From contig NYMS01000013.1 of the NCBI GenBank assembly GCA_002529455.1, positions 1 to 64,000 on the forward strand: a stretch of DNA of 64,000 bases. Reading direction: 5' to 3'. Position 1 is the stretch's first letter. Every line of letters starts with the position of its first letter. This DNA comes from Glycomyces fuscus (GTDB lineage: Bacteria > Actinomycetota > Actinomycetes > Streptosporangiales > Streptosporangiaceae). Below are positions 41,496 through 50,091 of the stretch, one piece after another. The position numbers and the translations under genes are program-made. The notes beneath the pieces were generated by a model. The model made no database searches and was not told where the DNA came from. It saw only the letters and a list, made by a program, of their open reading frames with translations.

Positions 41496-42923
41496 TCAGC
41501 CCCGCATCTCCTCCAGGGTCTTGCCGCGGGTCTCCTTCACGAACCTCCACACGAAGAAGAACGACAGCAGCGCGAAGAACGCGTACAGCAGGTAGGTTCC
41601 GCTCAGGTTCCAGTCGCGCAGGCTCGGGAAGCTCACGGTGATCAGCCAGTTGGTGAGCCACTGGGTCGCGGTGGCCACGCCCATCGCGGCCGCGCGGATG
41701 CGCAGCGGGAACATCTCCCCCAGCAGCACCCACACGACCACGCCCCACGACAGCGCGAAGAAGAGCACGAACAGGCTGGCCGCGGTCAGCGCCACCGCGC
41801 CCCACGCGAACGCCAGCGACACCTCCTCGCCCTCCACCACCGCGTGGCTGAAGGCGTAGGAGGCCAGTGCCAGCGCCACCGTCATCCCGGCCGAGCCCAC
41901 CAGCAGCAGCGGCTTGCGGCCGATCCGGTCCACCAGCAGGATCGCCACGAACGTACCGACGATGTTCACGATGGAGGTGAACAGGCTCAGCAGCAGCGAG
42001 GCGGACTCCTCCACGCCCACCGACTGCCACAGCGAACTGGAGTAGTAGAAGATGACGTTGATCCCGACCAGCTGCTGGAACGCCGAGATGGCCATGCCGA
42101 TCCACACGATGGGCAGCAGACCGTAGCGGCCGGTCAGGTCGCTCAGCCTGGGCCGGATCTCCGATCCCAGGGCCTCGCGGATCTCCCCGATGCGCTGGTC
42201 CACCCGTGCGGCGCCGCCGCCCTCCACCTCGGCCAGGATGCGGCGGGCGCGGTCCACCTGTCCCACACGGACCAGGTAGCGGGGCGACTCGGGGATGAGC
42301 AGGCTCAGCCCCACGTAGACCATGGCGGGCAGGACCTCGATGCCCAGCATCCACTGCCAGGCCTGGACCGGTCCCAGCATGCCGCTCGCGCTGCCGTCGG
42401 CGATCTGGGCGATGCCGTAGTTGACCAGCTGCGATGCGGCGATGCCCAGCACGATGGCCAGCTGCTGCAACGACGCCAGGCGGCCGCGGTAGGCGGCCGG
42501 TGACACCTCGGCGATGTAGGTCGGCGCGATCACCGAGGCCAGGCCGATGGCGATACCGCCCAGGATCCGCCAGGCGGTCAGGTCCCACACCGAGAACGGC
42601 AGGGCCGAGCCGATGGCGCTGATCGCGAACAGCACACCGGCGATCTGCATGGTGCGGATGCGGCCGACCCGGTCGGCCAGGGCTCCGGCCGCCGCGGCAC
42701 CCGCCACGCAGCCCAGCAGCGCCGAGGCGACCGTGAAGCCGAGCGTGGCCGGCCCCACGTCGAACCGATCCTGGATGGCCGGGACCGCGCCGTTGATGAC
42801 GGCGCTGTCGTAGCCGAACAGGAAACCTCCCATCGCCGCGGCGGCGGCGATCATCGTCACGTGGACGATGTTGCTCTCTCCCTCCGGAACCGACTCGTCC
42901 CCGGTCTGTCTGGCTCCGCTCAC
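41496..42923 (-). CDS. Sugar-porter family MFS transporter
   Basis: Proton-linked sugar importer type protein of 475 residues with 12 helices. Marks of the sugar porter family: AAMGGFLFGYDSAVINGAV (helix 1), GALADRVGRIRT, IPESPRYLVRVGQVDRARRI, the mid-protein QQLVGINVIFYYSSSLWQ, LVDRIGRKPLLLVGSAGMT, and GEMFPLRIRAAAMGVATATQ. The sequence resembles XylE, GlcP and IolT-type porters for glucose, xylose or inositol; the substrate is unknown. GTG at 42923 chosen, with GGAAGGACGGGACGC upstream; the frame is open further. No sugar-catabolic gene is adjacent. Confidence 0.92.
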   Translation of the reverse strand: MSGARQTGDESVPEGESNIVHVTMIAAAAAMGGFLFGYDSAVINGAVPAIQDRFDVGPATLGFTVASALLGCVAGAAAAGALADRVGRIRTMQIAGVLFAISAIGSALPFSVWDLTAWRILGGIAIGLASVIAPTYIAEVSPAAYRGRLASLQQLAIVLGIAASQLVNYGIAQIADGSASGMLGPVQAWQWMLGIEVLPAMVYVGLSLLIPESPRYLVRVGQVDRARRILAEVEGGGAARVDQRIGEIREALGSEIRPRLSDLTGRYGLLPIVWIGMAISAFQQLVGINVIFYYSSSLWQSVGVEESASLLLSLFTSIVNIVGTFVAILLVDRIGRKPLLLVGSAGMTVALALASYAFSHAVVEGEEVSLAFAWGAVALTAASLFVLFFALSWGVVVWVLLGEMFPLRIRAAAMGVATATQWLTNWLITVSFPSLRDWNLSGTYLLYAFFALLSFFFVWRFVKETRGKTLEEMRG

Positions 42924-43197
42924 GCGTCCCGTCCTTCCTCCGTCGCACAGTGGTCGTCCCCAGAGTGGACAGGCCGGAGGCCGAGGGTCACGGACAAAAC
43001 GCCCATGGGCCAAAAGATGTCCATCGTTTGGCACGCGACGTGTGTCGGCCACGCGGCGGTCGCCCGCGGACCGGTTCCTCGGGCTCTCTGCGACACACGC
43101 GTCCCCGCGACCCAGGATCCGGCCGGAGCCGCCACGGCGGCCGACCGCGTACGATCTGGACGGGTTCGCGACGGTGCCGTGAGGAAGGTGTGTCCTG

Positions 43198-43809
43198 TTG
43201 ACCGTGCTCTTCGACATGTTCGGCGTTCTGGCCCGCCACCAGTCCGAGGAGGGAAGGGACAGGCTGGTCCGGGTCGCGGGCGCTCCCGCCCCCGCCTTCT
43301 GGGAGGCCTACTGGGCGCGGCGCCCGTCCTACGACCGCGCGGACGTGACCGCCTCCGACTACTGGCGCGGCGTGGGCGAGGACCTGGGCGCGCACTTCGG
43401 CCGGGACCGGATCGCCGATCTCGTCGCGGCCGACGTCGCCAGCTGGAGCGCCGTGGACGAGACCATGGTCGCCCTGGTCGAGGAGCTCGCGGCCTCCGGC
43501 CGGCGGATCGGACTGCTGTCCAACATCCCCGAGGAGCTGGCCGCCCACTACGAGGCGCACCACCCCTGGCTCGACAACTTCCACGTGCGCGCCTTCTCCT
43601 GCCGCATCCGCCGCGCCAAGCCCGAACCGGACGCCTACCGGTGGTGCCAGGAGGCCCTGGGCGTGGAGCCCGAACGGATCCTCTTCGTCGACGACCGGGG
43701 GGAGAACGTCCGGGCCGCGCAGGCGCTGGGCATGGGCGGCCACGTGTTCACCGCCGCCGACGGGTTCCGTGAGAGCCTCGCCCGCTGGGACCGCGCCCCG
43801 CGGGACTGA
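43198..43809 (+). CDS. HAD-superfamily hydrolase
   Basis: Cytoplasmic phosphatase-like protein of 203 residues. Motif I is LFDMFGVL (nucleophile Asp6, but the second Asp of DxD is replaced by Phe), motif II is [10 protein letters not shown], motif III is [10 protein letters not shown], and motif IV is [18 protein letters not shown]. This pattern is seen in HAD-IA proteins of the haloacid dehalogenase/epoxide-hydrolase-N type; the missing acid-base Asp argues against a simple phosphatase. The start is probably TTG at 43198 (GGAAGG upstream), or GTG at 43204. A very strong hairpin follows the gene. Confidence 0.85.
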   Translation: MTVLFDMFGVLARHQSEEGRDRLVRVAGAPAPAFWEAYWARRPSYDRADVTASDYWRGVGEDLGAHFGRDRIADLVAADVASWSAVDETMVALVEELAASGRRIGLLSNIPEELAAHYEAHHPWLDNFHVRAFSCRIRRAKPEPDAYRWCQEALGVEPERILFVDDRGENVRAAQALGMGGHVFTAADGFRESLARWDRAPRD

Positions 43810-43879
43810 ACTCCGCGAAGCGGCCCCGCGCGCCGGGTGTCCGCCCGCCGAATCCGCACCTCAACGGGCCCGCGCCCCT

Positions 43880-43921
43880 CCTCGGTCCCTCCGGCCGCCT
43901 CCGCCGCCGGAGGGGCCGAGG
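43880..43921 (+). terminator. Strong hairpin after the HAD gene
   Basis: 16-bp stem with one T-G wobble: 43880-43895 pairs with 43906-43921 around a 10-base loop, 70 bases past the HAD stop codon and before the bioB promoter region. Confidence 0.65.
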
Positions 43922-43953
43922 GGGCAAACAGCCGCCCCGTACAAGACTTCCGC

Positions 43954-43975
43954 CGTGTTTTTGGCTGGTTACACG
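43954..43975 (+). promoter_or_regulatory. Inverted repeat in the bioB leader
   Basis: CGTGT (43954-43958) and ACACG (43971-43975) flank a T-rich segment (TTTTGGCTGGTT), 40 bases before the bioB start. The GTTAC at 43968-43972 recalls half of the corynebacterial BioQ site, but the other half is not convincing. Confidence 0.25.
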
Positions 43976-44012
43976 CTGTGCTGCCGGCGCCCGGGGCCCC
44001 AGGATCGTCCCC

Positions 44013-45074
44013 GTGACCACATTCCTCCCCCTGGCCGAGAAGGCCCTTCGCCGTGAGACGCCCACCCGCGACGAGCTCCTCGGGGTTCTGAGCAGCTCCG
44101 ACGACGACCTGATGGACCTGGTCGCCGCGGCCTTCCGCGTCCGACAGCGCTACTTCGGGCGCCGCGTCAAGCTCAACTACCTCGTGAACGTCAAGAGCGG
44201 GCTGTGCCCGGAGGACTGCTTCTACTGCTCCCAGCGCCTGGGCTCCGACGCCGGGATCGTCAGGTACACCTGGCTCAAACCCGACCAGACCCGCGAGGCC
44301 GTCTCCCACGGCGTGCGGGCGGGCGCCACCCGGGTCTGCCTGGTGGCCAGCGGGCGAGGTCCCACCGACCGCGACGTGGAGCGCCTGGCCCCCGCCATCG
44401 AGGGCATCAAGGCCGAGCACCCGGGTGTGGAGGTGTGCGCCTGCCTGGGCCTGCTCTCCGAGGGCCAGGCCGACCGGCTGCGCCAGGCCGGGGCCGACGC
44501 CTACAACCACAACCTCAACACCTCGGAGGAACGCTACGCCGACATCTGCACCACCCACGAGTTCGCCGACCGGGTGGACACCGTGACCAGGGCCAAGCAC
44601 GCGGGCCTCTCCCCCTGCTCCGGGCTGATCGCGGGGATGCGGGAGAGCGACGGCGACCTGGTCGACGCCCTGTTCGCGCTGCGCGAGCTGGAGCCGGACT
44701 CGGTGCCGGTCAACTTCCTCATGCCCTTCGAGGGCACCCCGCTGGAGGGCACCTGGGAGCTGACCCCGCAGCGGTGCCTGCGCATCCTGGCCGCCGCCCG
44801 GTTCGTCTTCCCCGACGTGGAGGTGCGCCTGGCGGGCGGCCGCGAGATCCACCTGCGCTCCCTGCAGCCGCTGGCGCTGCACATCGCCAACTCGGTGTTC
44901 CTGGGCGACTACCTCACCAGTGAGGGGCAGGCGGGCCGGGCCGACCTGGAGATGATCGAGGACGCGGGCTTCACCGTCCAGGGCGCGGGCGAGCCCACCC
45001 TGCCCCGGGAGCGCCACGACCTGCTCAGGCCGCGCCGGCGAGGCGCCGGAACCGCTCTTCCGCCCAACGCCTGA
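44013..45074 (+). CDS. bioB: Biotin synthase
   Basis: Radical SAM enzyme of 353 residues that inserts sulfur into dethiobiotin to give biotin. The radical cluster motif CPEDCFYC has Cys65, Cys69 and Cys72. Further family blocks: [52 protein letters not shown] and [20 protein letters not shown], with the Arg that binds the 2Fe-2S cluster. GTG at 44013 with AGGA upstream. It stands alone: no bioA, bioD or bioF in the window, so the cell must make or import dethiobiotin or its precursors elsewhere. The length is close to the normal 320-350. Confidence 0.95.
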   Translation: MTTFLPLAEKALRRETPTRDELLGVLSSSDDDLMDLVAAAFRVRQRYFGRRVKLNYLVNVKSGLCPEDCFYCSQRLGSDAGIVRYTWLKPDQTREAVSHGVRAGATRVCLVASGRGPTDRDVERLAPAIEGIKAEHPGVEVCACLGLLSEGQADRLRQAGADAYNHNLNTSEERYADICTTHEFADRVDTVTRAKHAGLSPCSGLIAGMRESDGDLVDALFALRELEPDSVPVNFLMPFEGTPLEGTWELTPQRCLRILAAARFVFPDVEVRLAGGREIHLRSLQPLALHIANSVFLGDYLTSEGQAGRADLEMIEDAGFTVQGAGEPTLPRERHDLLRPRRRGAGTALPPNA

Positions 45075-45137
45075 CACCGGCGCGGCCCCGGGGCGCGGCG
45101 CCCTGTGTCCCCCGCGCGCCGCGCGGGCCCGTCCCGG

Positions 45138-45425
45138 TCAGGGGTGCGGAACGGCCTGCTCGCCGTTCCAGACGGGGATCTGCTGGTAGTTCTGGGCGGC
45201 CTCGGCGGCCAGCGCGTCCTCCTGCCGGTCGCGCACGCACTTGGCCAGGGTGAACGTGGACGTGATGACGTAGAGCAGGCCCAGGCCGAGGAAGGCCCGG
45301 ATCCACAGGTCGACGGGGAGGTAGATGATCCCCGCGCCGACGCCGGCCGACGCCGCGCCGAAGGACAGGGCGGACTGGAGGAAGAACTGGGGGGTGGACC
45401 GGGGCTGGGGGGTGTAGGTGTTCAT
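45138..45425 (-). CDS. YiaA/YiaB-family small membrane protein
   Basis: Protein of 95 residues with two hydrophobic segments, LSFGAASAGVGAGIIYLPVD and LWIRAFLGLGLLYVITSTFT, the two-helix YiaA/B domain. The tail is soluble (KCVRDRQEDALAAEAAQNYQ). ATG at 45425. Function unknown; the Escherichia coli relatives are inner-membrane proteins linked to osmotic or biofilm phenotypes only weakly. Convergent with bioB; a GC-rich hairpin lies between their ends. There is no operon partner; the next gene upstream (the oxidase) ends 138 bases away. Confidence 0.82.
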   Translation of the reverse strand: MNTYTPQPRSTPQFFLQSALSFGAASAGVGAGIIYLPVDLWIRAFLGLGLLYVITSTFTLAKCVRDRQEDALAAEAAQNYQQIPVWNGEQAVPHP

Positions 45426-45563
45426 GTGTCCAGGGTGTCGCCTCCCCCGGCCCCGCGCCTGAGTACGGCTACTCACACCGTTTCCCGCGCCTCGGAGGCG
45501 GCCCGGGGCTCGGCGCGGGAACCCGGCGGGGCCGTCCGGTCCGCTCCCGCCGCGGGGAGGGGG

Positions 45564-46682
45564 TCAGGCGGGATCCGTCGGACGGTCGGGCCGGAAGGGG
45601 GACAGGTCCACTCCGGGGTCCTCCCCCAGGGCCAGCCGGGCCGCGACCAGGCCCTGGAAGGGGCCGAAGGTCAGCCCTTCGCCGCCCAGGCCGGTCGCCA
45701 CCACCACGCCGGGCAGCCGCTCGACGGGCCCCAGCAGCTGCCGTCCGTCGTGCGTGCCCGGCCGGAACCCCACCCGCGTCTCCACCACCGTGGCGTCCTC
45801 CAGTCCGGGCAGCACCTCGACCGCGGTGGAGAGGTTGTGCAGCAGACCCGACGCCGTCACCCGCCGGTCGAACCCGGCCTCCGGCTCCCACGTGCCGCCG
45901 GTGACCACCCGGTCGGGGCCGAAGGCCGACACGAAGTATCCGCGTTCGCCGAAGCGCACCACCGGCCAGGCGCGGGTGTCGCGCCCCGGCAGCGCGAAGT
46001 GGGTCACCTGTCCGCGCACCGGGTGCACGGGCAGGTCCACACCGGTGGGCGCGAGCAGCCCGGCCGACCAGGCGCCCGCGGCCACCACGACCACGGGCGC
46101 CTCCAGGGCCTCGGGCCCCACCCGTACACCGGTCACCCGGAGGCCGTCCCACAGCAGGCGCGCCTGCCCCTTGAAGTAGCGCAGTCCCCGCTCCTCGGCG
46201 GCGTTGAACAGGGCGGCCCGCGCCGCCGCACCGTTCAGCCGGGCCATGCCCTCCACGAACACCCCGCCGTAGGGCTCGGGCAGCAGGGGGAAGCGTTCGC
46301 GCGGCTCGCCCGGGGCCAGGCGCTCCACCCCGCCCATCGTCGCGAACTCCGGACGCCCGGACAGGGTGCGCAGCAGGTCGAACCCGGCGTCGTCCCCCTC
46401 CCTGTCCACGGACAGGCCCCCGACCACCTCGTAGCCGGGGGCCTGTCCGTCCTCGGCCAGCTCGGCCATCAGCCGCGGGTAGTGCTCGGCCGCGCGTGCC
46501 TTGAAGTCCCACACCGGCGGCTCGTCCCACGGCAGCGGCCAGGGGAAGACCACGCCCAGCCCGGCGGCCGTGGCCTGACCGGGGTGCGAGGCGTCCACGA
46601 GCGCGGTGGACACGCCCTTCCTGGCCAGGTGGAACGCCGCGCTCGTCCCCACGATCCCGCCGCCGACAATGATCACGTCCAT
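45564..46682 (-). CDS. FAD-dependent amino-acid oxidase (DAO family)
   Basis: Flavoprotein of 372 residues. Dinucleotide-binding motif MDVIIVGGGIVGTSAAFHLA at the very start, then VDASHPGQATAAGLGVVFPW. The central part has VVVVAAGAWSAGLLAP and VHPVRGQVTHFALPG, and the C-terminus has TRVGFRPGTHDGRQLLGPV and VVVATGLGGEGLTFGP, as in glycine, sarcosine and D-amino-acid oxidases and dehydrogenases. Such enzymes oxidise the C-N bond of a secondary or D-amino acid to an imine. Divergent from dimethylargininase with 135 bases between; RidA, an imine hydrolase, lies close behind that gene. The substrate is unproven. ATG at 46682. Confidence 0.88.
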   Translation of the reverse strand: MDVIIVGGGIVGTSAAFHLARKGVSTALVDASHPGQATAAGLGVVFPWPLPWDEPPVWDFKARAAEHYPRLMAELAEDGQAPGYEVVGGLSVDREGDDAGFDLLRTLSGRPEFATMGGVERLAPGEPRERFPLLPEPYGGVFVEGMARLNGAAARAALFNAAEERGLRYFKGQARLLWDGLRVTGVRVGPEALEAPVVVVAAGAWSAGLLAPTGVDLPVHPVRGQVTHFALPGRDTRAWPVVRFGERGYFVSAFGPDRVVTGGTWEPEAGFDRRVTASGLLHNLSTAVEVLPGLEDATVVETRVGFRPGTHDGRQLLGPVERLPGVVVATGLGGEGLTFGPFQGLVAARLALGEDPGVDLSPFRPDRPTDPA

Positions 46683-46817
46683 GACCACCACCCTGCCCCC
46701 GCCCGCTCCGGCGAACAAGCCGAACGACCCGCGTGCCGCGTCCGGGAAACGGGTACGGGTGCGCGATAGGTTGTGCTCTTCCCAGATCCCGGTACCGCAC
46801 CCCTGGAGGACGTGTAC

Positions 46818-47600
46818 GTGGACGGATACACCTACTACGGGGTCGCCCTGATGCGCCGCCCCGGCCCCGACCTGGCGCGGGGCATCGTCACCCGCATCCC
46901 CCGCACGGAGGTGGACCCGGTCCTGGCCGCGCGCCAGTACACGATCTACCAGGAGGCCGTGGCCTCGGCCGGGTGGCGGGTGCGCGAGGTGGAACCGGCT
47001 CCCGAGCACCCCGACGCGGTGTTCGTGGAGGACACCGTGGTGGTGTGCGAGGACCTGGCCGTCCTGACCCGTCCCGGGGCCCAGGCCCGCCGCGGCGAGG
47101 TGGAGGGGGTCGAGGCGGCCGTGCGCGCGCTCGGCCTGCGGGTGGCGCGGATCGAGGCGCCCGGGACCCTGGACGGCGGTGACGTGCTCCAGGTGGGTTC
47201 GACCGTCTACGTGGGGGTGGGCGGGCGCACCGACGCCGAGGGCGCCGCCCAGCTCGAACAGGTGCTCAAGCCGCTGGGCCGGGAGGTCCGGCGGGTGGGC
47301 CTGGGCGCGGCGCTGCACCTGAAGTCGGCGGTGACCGCGCTGCCCGACGGCACGCTCGTGGGCCTGCCCGAACTGGTGGAGGCCGACGCGCTGCCGCCGG
47401 TGCGCCGGGCGGCCGAGGAGCGGGGCGCGCACGTGCTGCCCCTGGGCGGGCGCGACGTGCTGGTCAGCGCGGCGGCGCACGAGACGATCCACCAGCTGAC
47501 CGCCGACCGGTGGCGGGTGCTGCCGGTGGACATCTCCGAGTTCGAGAAGCTGGAGGCGTGCGTGACCTGCCTGAGCGTCCTGGTCCCCGACCGGGTCTGA
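46818..47600 (+). CDS. ddaH: Dimethylarginine dimethylaminohydrolase (DDAH)-type amidinohydrolase
   Basis: Protein of 260 residues with the alpha/beta propeller of guanidine-modifying enzymes. GTG at 46818 follows GGAGGA with seven bases between; a GTG at 46812 is too close. Motifs: HPDAVFVEDTVVVC (substrate-binding Glu/Asp, 64-77), GTLDGGDVLQVG (116-127), HLKSAVTALPDGTLVG with catalytic His167, and CVTCLSVLV at the C-terminus with nucleophile Cys251. The family hydrolyses methylated arginines to citrulline and methylamines. Close to the 254 residues of the Pseudomonas enzyme. Other possibilities are arginine deiminase-like enzymes, but length and motifs favour DDAH. Confidence 0.9.
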   Translation: MDGYTYYGVALMRRPGPDLARGIVTRIPRTEVDPVLAARQYTIYQEAVASAGWRVREVEPAPEHPDAVFVEDTVVVCEDLAVLTRPGAQARRGEVEGVEAAVRALGLRVARIEAPGTLDGGDVLQVGSTVYVGVGGRTDAEGAAQLEQVLKPLGREVRRVGLGAALHLKSAVTALPDGTLVGLPELVEADALPPVRRAAEERGAHVLPLGGRDVLVSAAAHETIHQLTADRWRVLPVDISEFEKLEACVTCLSVLVPDRV

Positions 47601-47814
47601 GGGGGGCGGCGCGGGTCGGCGGAGAACGCGCGCACGCCGTCCGGGAGGGGGTTCCCTCCCAGCGGCGAAACCGGCACCGGGCTTCCGGCGCCGGTCGGAT
47701 CCCGCCCTCCGCGGCTCGGGCGGCCGCGCCTCTGCCGTGGGCAGAAACCGGAACCGCCGCCGCGGTGCGGTCGTTGGCCCGGATGCCACCGACCGACACG
47801 ACTCCGGGAGCCCG

Positions 47815-48216
47815 ATGAGCGCCGTCCGACTGATCCGCAGCCAGACCCTGACCGATGCCGTGGAGTACGCCTACGCCGCCACGGTCCAGGCGCCCGCGCG
47901 CGTGGTGTGGACCGCGGGCGCCTGCCCGCTCGACGAGCAGGGCCGTACCGTCGCGGTCGGCGACTACGCGGGCCAGGCCGAGCAGGTCATGCGCAACCTG
48001 CGCACCGCCCTGAACGACGCCGGCGCCGACCTGGCCGACGTCGTCAAGACCACGGTCTACGTCGCCTCCAGCCGCCAGGAGGACCTGGTGGCGGCCTGGA
48101 AGGTGGTGCGCTCGCACATGGGCGACCACGACGCGCCCGGCACCCTGCTCGGGGTGTCCGTGCTCGGCTACGACGACCAGCTGGTCGAGGTGGAGGCGGT
48201 CGCCGTGACCGGCTGA
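47815..48216 (+). CDS. RidA/YjgF-family protein
   Basis: Small trimeric enzyme-type protein of 133 residues. ATG at 47815 follows GGGAG with six bases between. The RidA fold is seen in YAYAATVQAPARVVWTAGAC, GDYAGQAEQVMRNLRTALND, the strand pattern LADVVKTTVYVASSRQEDLV, and the end VLGYDDQLVEVEAVAVTG. The signature Arg of RidA that binds the carboxylate is not found at the normal spot (the usual RxxVxVxxL reads KTTVYVAS), so the group may be YjgF-like with altered specificity. It follows the ddaH gene by 214 bases and may remove imines formed by the neighbouring oxidase (inference). Confidence 0.85.
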   Translation: MSAVRLIRSQTLTDAVEYAYAATVQAPARVVWTAGACPLDEQGRTVAVGDYAGQAEQVMRNLRTALNDAGADLADVVKTTVYVASSRQEDLVAAWKVVRSHMGDHDAPGTLLGVSVLGYDDQLVEVEAVAVTG

Positions 48217-48407
48217 GGCACGGTACGGACCGTGGAGGCGGTCCGGGCGCCGCGGCCCGCCTCCGCGCGGGGACCGGACGGTCCCCGCGCCTCACCGCCC
48301 GGCGCCGGGGCGGGACCCGCGAGCGGCGACCGACCTCGCGAGAACCCGTCCGTCCGCCGGGAGGTGCAGGACCGGAACCGTCCTCCACTCCTGGCACACT
48401 GCGGGGC

Positions 48408-49364
48408 ATGAGAGCCACCTCCGCGCGCCTGCTGCGCCTGCTGTCCCTCCTCCAGACGCGCAAGGACTGGCCTGGCGGGGAACTCGCCGACCGGTTGGAG
48501 GTGAGTCCGCGCACCGTCCGCCGCGACGTGGACCGCCTCCGCGAGCTGGGTTACCCCATCCAGGCCACCATGGGCACCGGGGGCGGCTACCAGCTCGGCG
48601 CGGGCGCCGCCCTGCCGCCGCTGCTGCTGGACGACGACGAGGCCGTGGCGGTCGCGGTGGGACTGCGCACCGCCGCCCAGGGCGGGGTGGCGGGCATCGA
48701 GGAGACCTCGGTGCGCGCCCTGGCCAAGCTGTTGCAGGTGCTGCCCTCGCGGCTGCGGCGCCGGGTGGACGCCCTGGGCACCTTCACCGTCCCCGTCCCC
48801 TTCGACGGGCCCACGGTCGAGGCCGACGTGCTGGCGCTGGTGGCCGCCACCTGCCGGGACAGCGAGCGGCTGCGCTTCGACTACGAGAGCCACGACGGCA
48901 GCGCCTCGCGCCGCGTGGTGGAGCCCCACCGGCTGGTGGCGCGGGGGCGGCGCTGGTACCTGGTCGCCTGGGACACCGAACGCGACGACTGGCGCACCTT
49001 CCGGGTGGACCGGATGCGCCCGCTCACCCCGACCGGGCCGCGGGTGCCCCCGCGCGACCCGCCCGAGCAGGGGGTCGCCGCCTACCTCCAGGAACGCCTG
49101 GACACGCACATGTGGCCCGTGCAGGCGCGGATCAGATTGTTCGTCCCGGCGCAGGAGGCCGAGCGCGCGGCGGCGGGCTTCGGACGGATCGAGCCGGTGG
49201 ACGAGCGCTCGTGCGTGCTGGTGTGCGCCGGGGACTCGCTGCTGCACATGGCCTGTTACCTGGGCATGCTCGACATGGACATGGAGGTGGAGGAGCCCGC
49301 CGAACTGCGCGGGCACATGTCCCGCCTCTCGCAGAGGTTCGGCCGCGCGGCCACCTCGGAGTGA
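48408..49364 (+). CDS. YafY-type transcriptional regulator with WYL domain
   Basis: Regulator of 318 residues. N-terminal HTH_11 winged helix (SARLLRLLSLLQTRKDWPGG, then LEVSPRTVRRDVDRLRELGY, residues 5-50). The middle carries the WYL domain (RFDYESHDGSASRRVVEPHR, RRWYLVAWDTERDDWRTFRV, about 155-205), where the family triad reads W-Y-L in RRWYLVAW. The C-terminal WCX domain follows (ARIRLFVPAQEAERAAAGFG). WYL domains sense small molecules or nucleic acids and control DNA repair, phage defence or metabolism. ATG at 48408; the leader is 191 bases long. It is convergent with the second Uma2 gene, ten bases apart. Confidence 0.9.
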   Translation: MRATSARLLRLLSLLQTRKDWPGGELADRLEVSPRTVRRDVDRLRELGYPIQATMGTGGGYQLGAGAALPPLLLDDDEAVAVAVGLRTAAQGGVAGIEETSVRALAKLLQVLPSRLRRRVDALGTFTVPVPFDGPTVEADVLALVAATCRDSERLRFDYESHDGSASRRVVEPHRLVARGRRWYLVAWDTERDDWRTFRVDRMRPLTPTGPRVPPRDPPEQGVAAYLQERLDTHMWPVQARIRLFVPAQEAERAAAGFGRIEPVDERSCVLVCAGDSLLHMACYLGMLDMDMEVEEPAELRGHMSRLSQRFGRAATSE

Positions 49365-49374
49365 GCCTGCGCGT

Positions 49375-49950
49375 TCAGAGCCGGTGGACCTCGGTCAGGT
49401 CGATGTCCACGGGGTAGGGAAACTCGACCTTGAGCCGGTCGTGGTGGATTCCGGTGGGTACGTAACAGCCTTTGGCCGGGTCCAGCTCGTACACGTAGAC
49501 CACGGGCGCGTTGTCGTTGTCCTCCACCCTCCAGAAGTGGGGGATACCCGCCTGGGCATAGAGCTGGGGCTTGCGGTGTCTGTCCCGCTCCATGGACTCC
49601 TGCCACACCACCTCGACCGCGAGCGCCACCGCGTCCGCGGGGAAGGTGCTCTGCCGGTTGTCCACCGCCTCGGTGTCCACGACCATGATGTCCGGCTCAG
49701 GGCGCTGGCGCGGGCCGAGCGTCACGGTCATCTCACGGCGCACGCGATAGTGGGCTGGGACCGTGTGTCGCAGACCGAGGGTGAGCAGGTCCATCACCAC
49801 GCTGTGGAAGCCCATCTGGGGACTCACGAGGACGAGGCTCCCGTCGATCAGTTCCGTATGAGGGGGCAGGTCGGGCAGAGAGTCCAGGTCCTCGGCTCTG
49901 AATCCCCTGCTCGGGGGGATGAGCCAGTCCGGTACCGGTTGTGCGCACAT
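49375..49950 (-). CDS. Uma2-family PD-(D/E)XK protein (copy 2)
   Basis: Protein of 191 residues. Same core as copy 1: DLPPHTELIDGSLVLVSPQM, QRPEPDIMVVDTEA (Asp), ALAVEVVWQESMERDRHRK (Glu, Lys), then YAQAGIPHFWRVED. It differs in the N-terminus, which is short here (MCAQPVPDWLIPPSRGF), and in VVW replacing VVS before the PES-like tail. Cellular role unknown. It is divergent from the GNAT gene by 127 bases and convergent with the WYL regulator. The two copies are well diverged outside the core, so the pair is old or was gained separately. Confidence 0.85.
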   Translation of the reverse strand: MCAQPVPDWLIPPSRGFRAEDLDSLPDLPPHTELIDGSLVLVSPQMGFHSVVMDLLTLGLRHTVPAHYRVRREMTVTLGPRQRPEPDIMVVDTEAVDNRQSTFPADAVALAVEVVWQESMERDRHRKPQLYAQAGIPHFWRVEDNDNAPVVYVYELDPAKGCYVPTGIHHDRLKVEFPYPVDIDLTEVHRL

Positions 49951-50040
49951 ACCCGCCTACCCGTCGTGGGAGTTCCCTGCGCGGCAATCGTAGCCCGCCC
50001 TCCCCCTGATCGGGCGGAGTTCGCCCGAACGCACGCCAAA

Positions 50041-50091
50041 ACCACTACTTTAGGGAGTCGTTTACTTCCGGAGAGTAGTGAAAGTAGTGGT
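50041..50091 (+). repeat. Perfect inverted repeat spanning the GNAT start
   Basis: ACCACTACTTT (50041-50051) and AAAGTAGTGGT (50081-50091) are perfect 11-bp arms with 29 bases between. The ribosome site GGAG (about 50070) and the GTG start (50078) lie in the loop, and the right arm is in the first codons. A short direct repeat, AGTAGTG / AGTAGTG, overlaps the right side. It could be a regulator-binding dyad or an RNA hairpin that exposes or hides the start. Confidence 0.6.

Noticed and set aside
43954..43975. BioQ operator before bioB
   Set aside because: Only one half resembles the corynebacterial site, so I kept it as an unassigned dyad.
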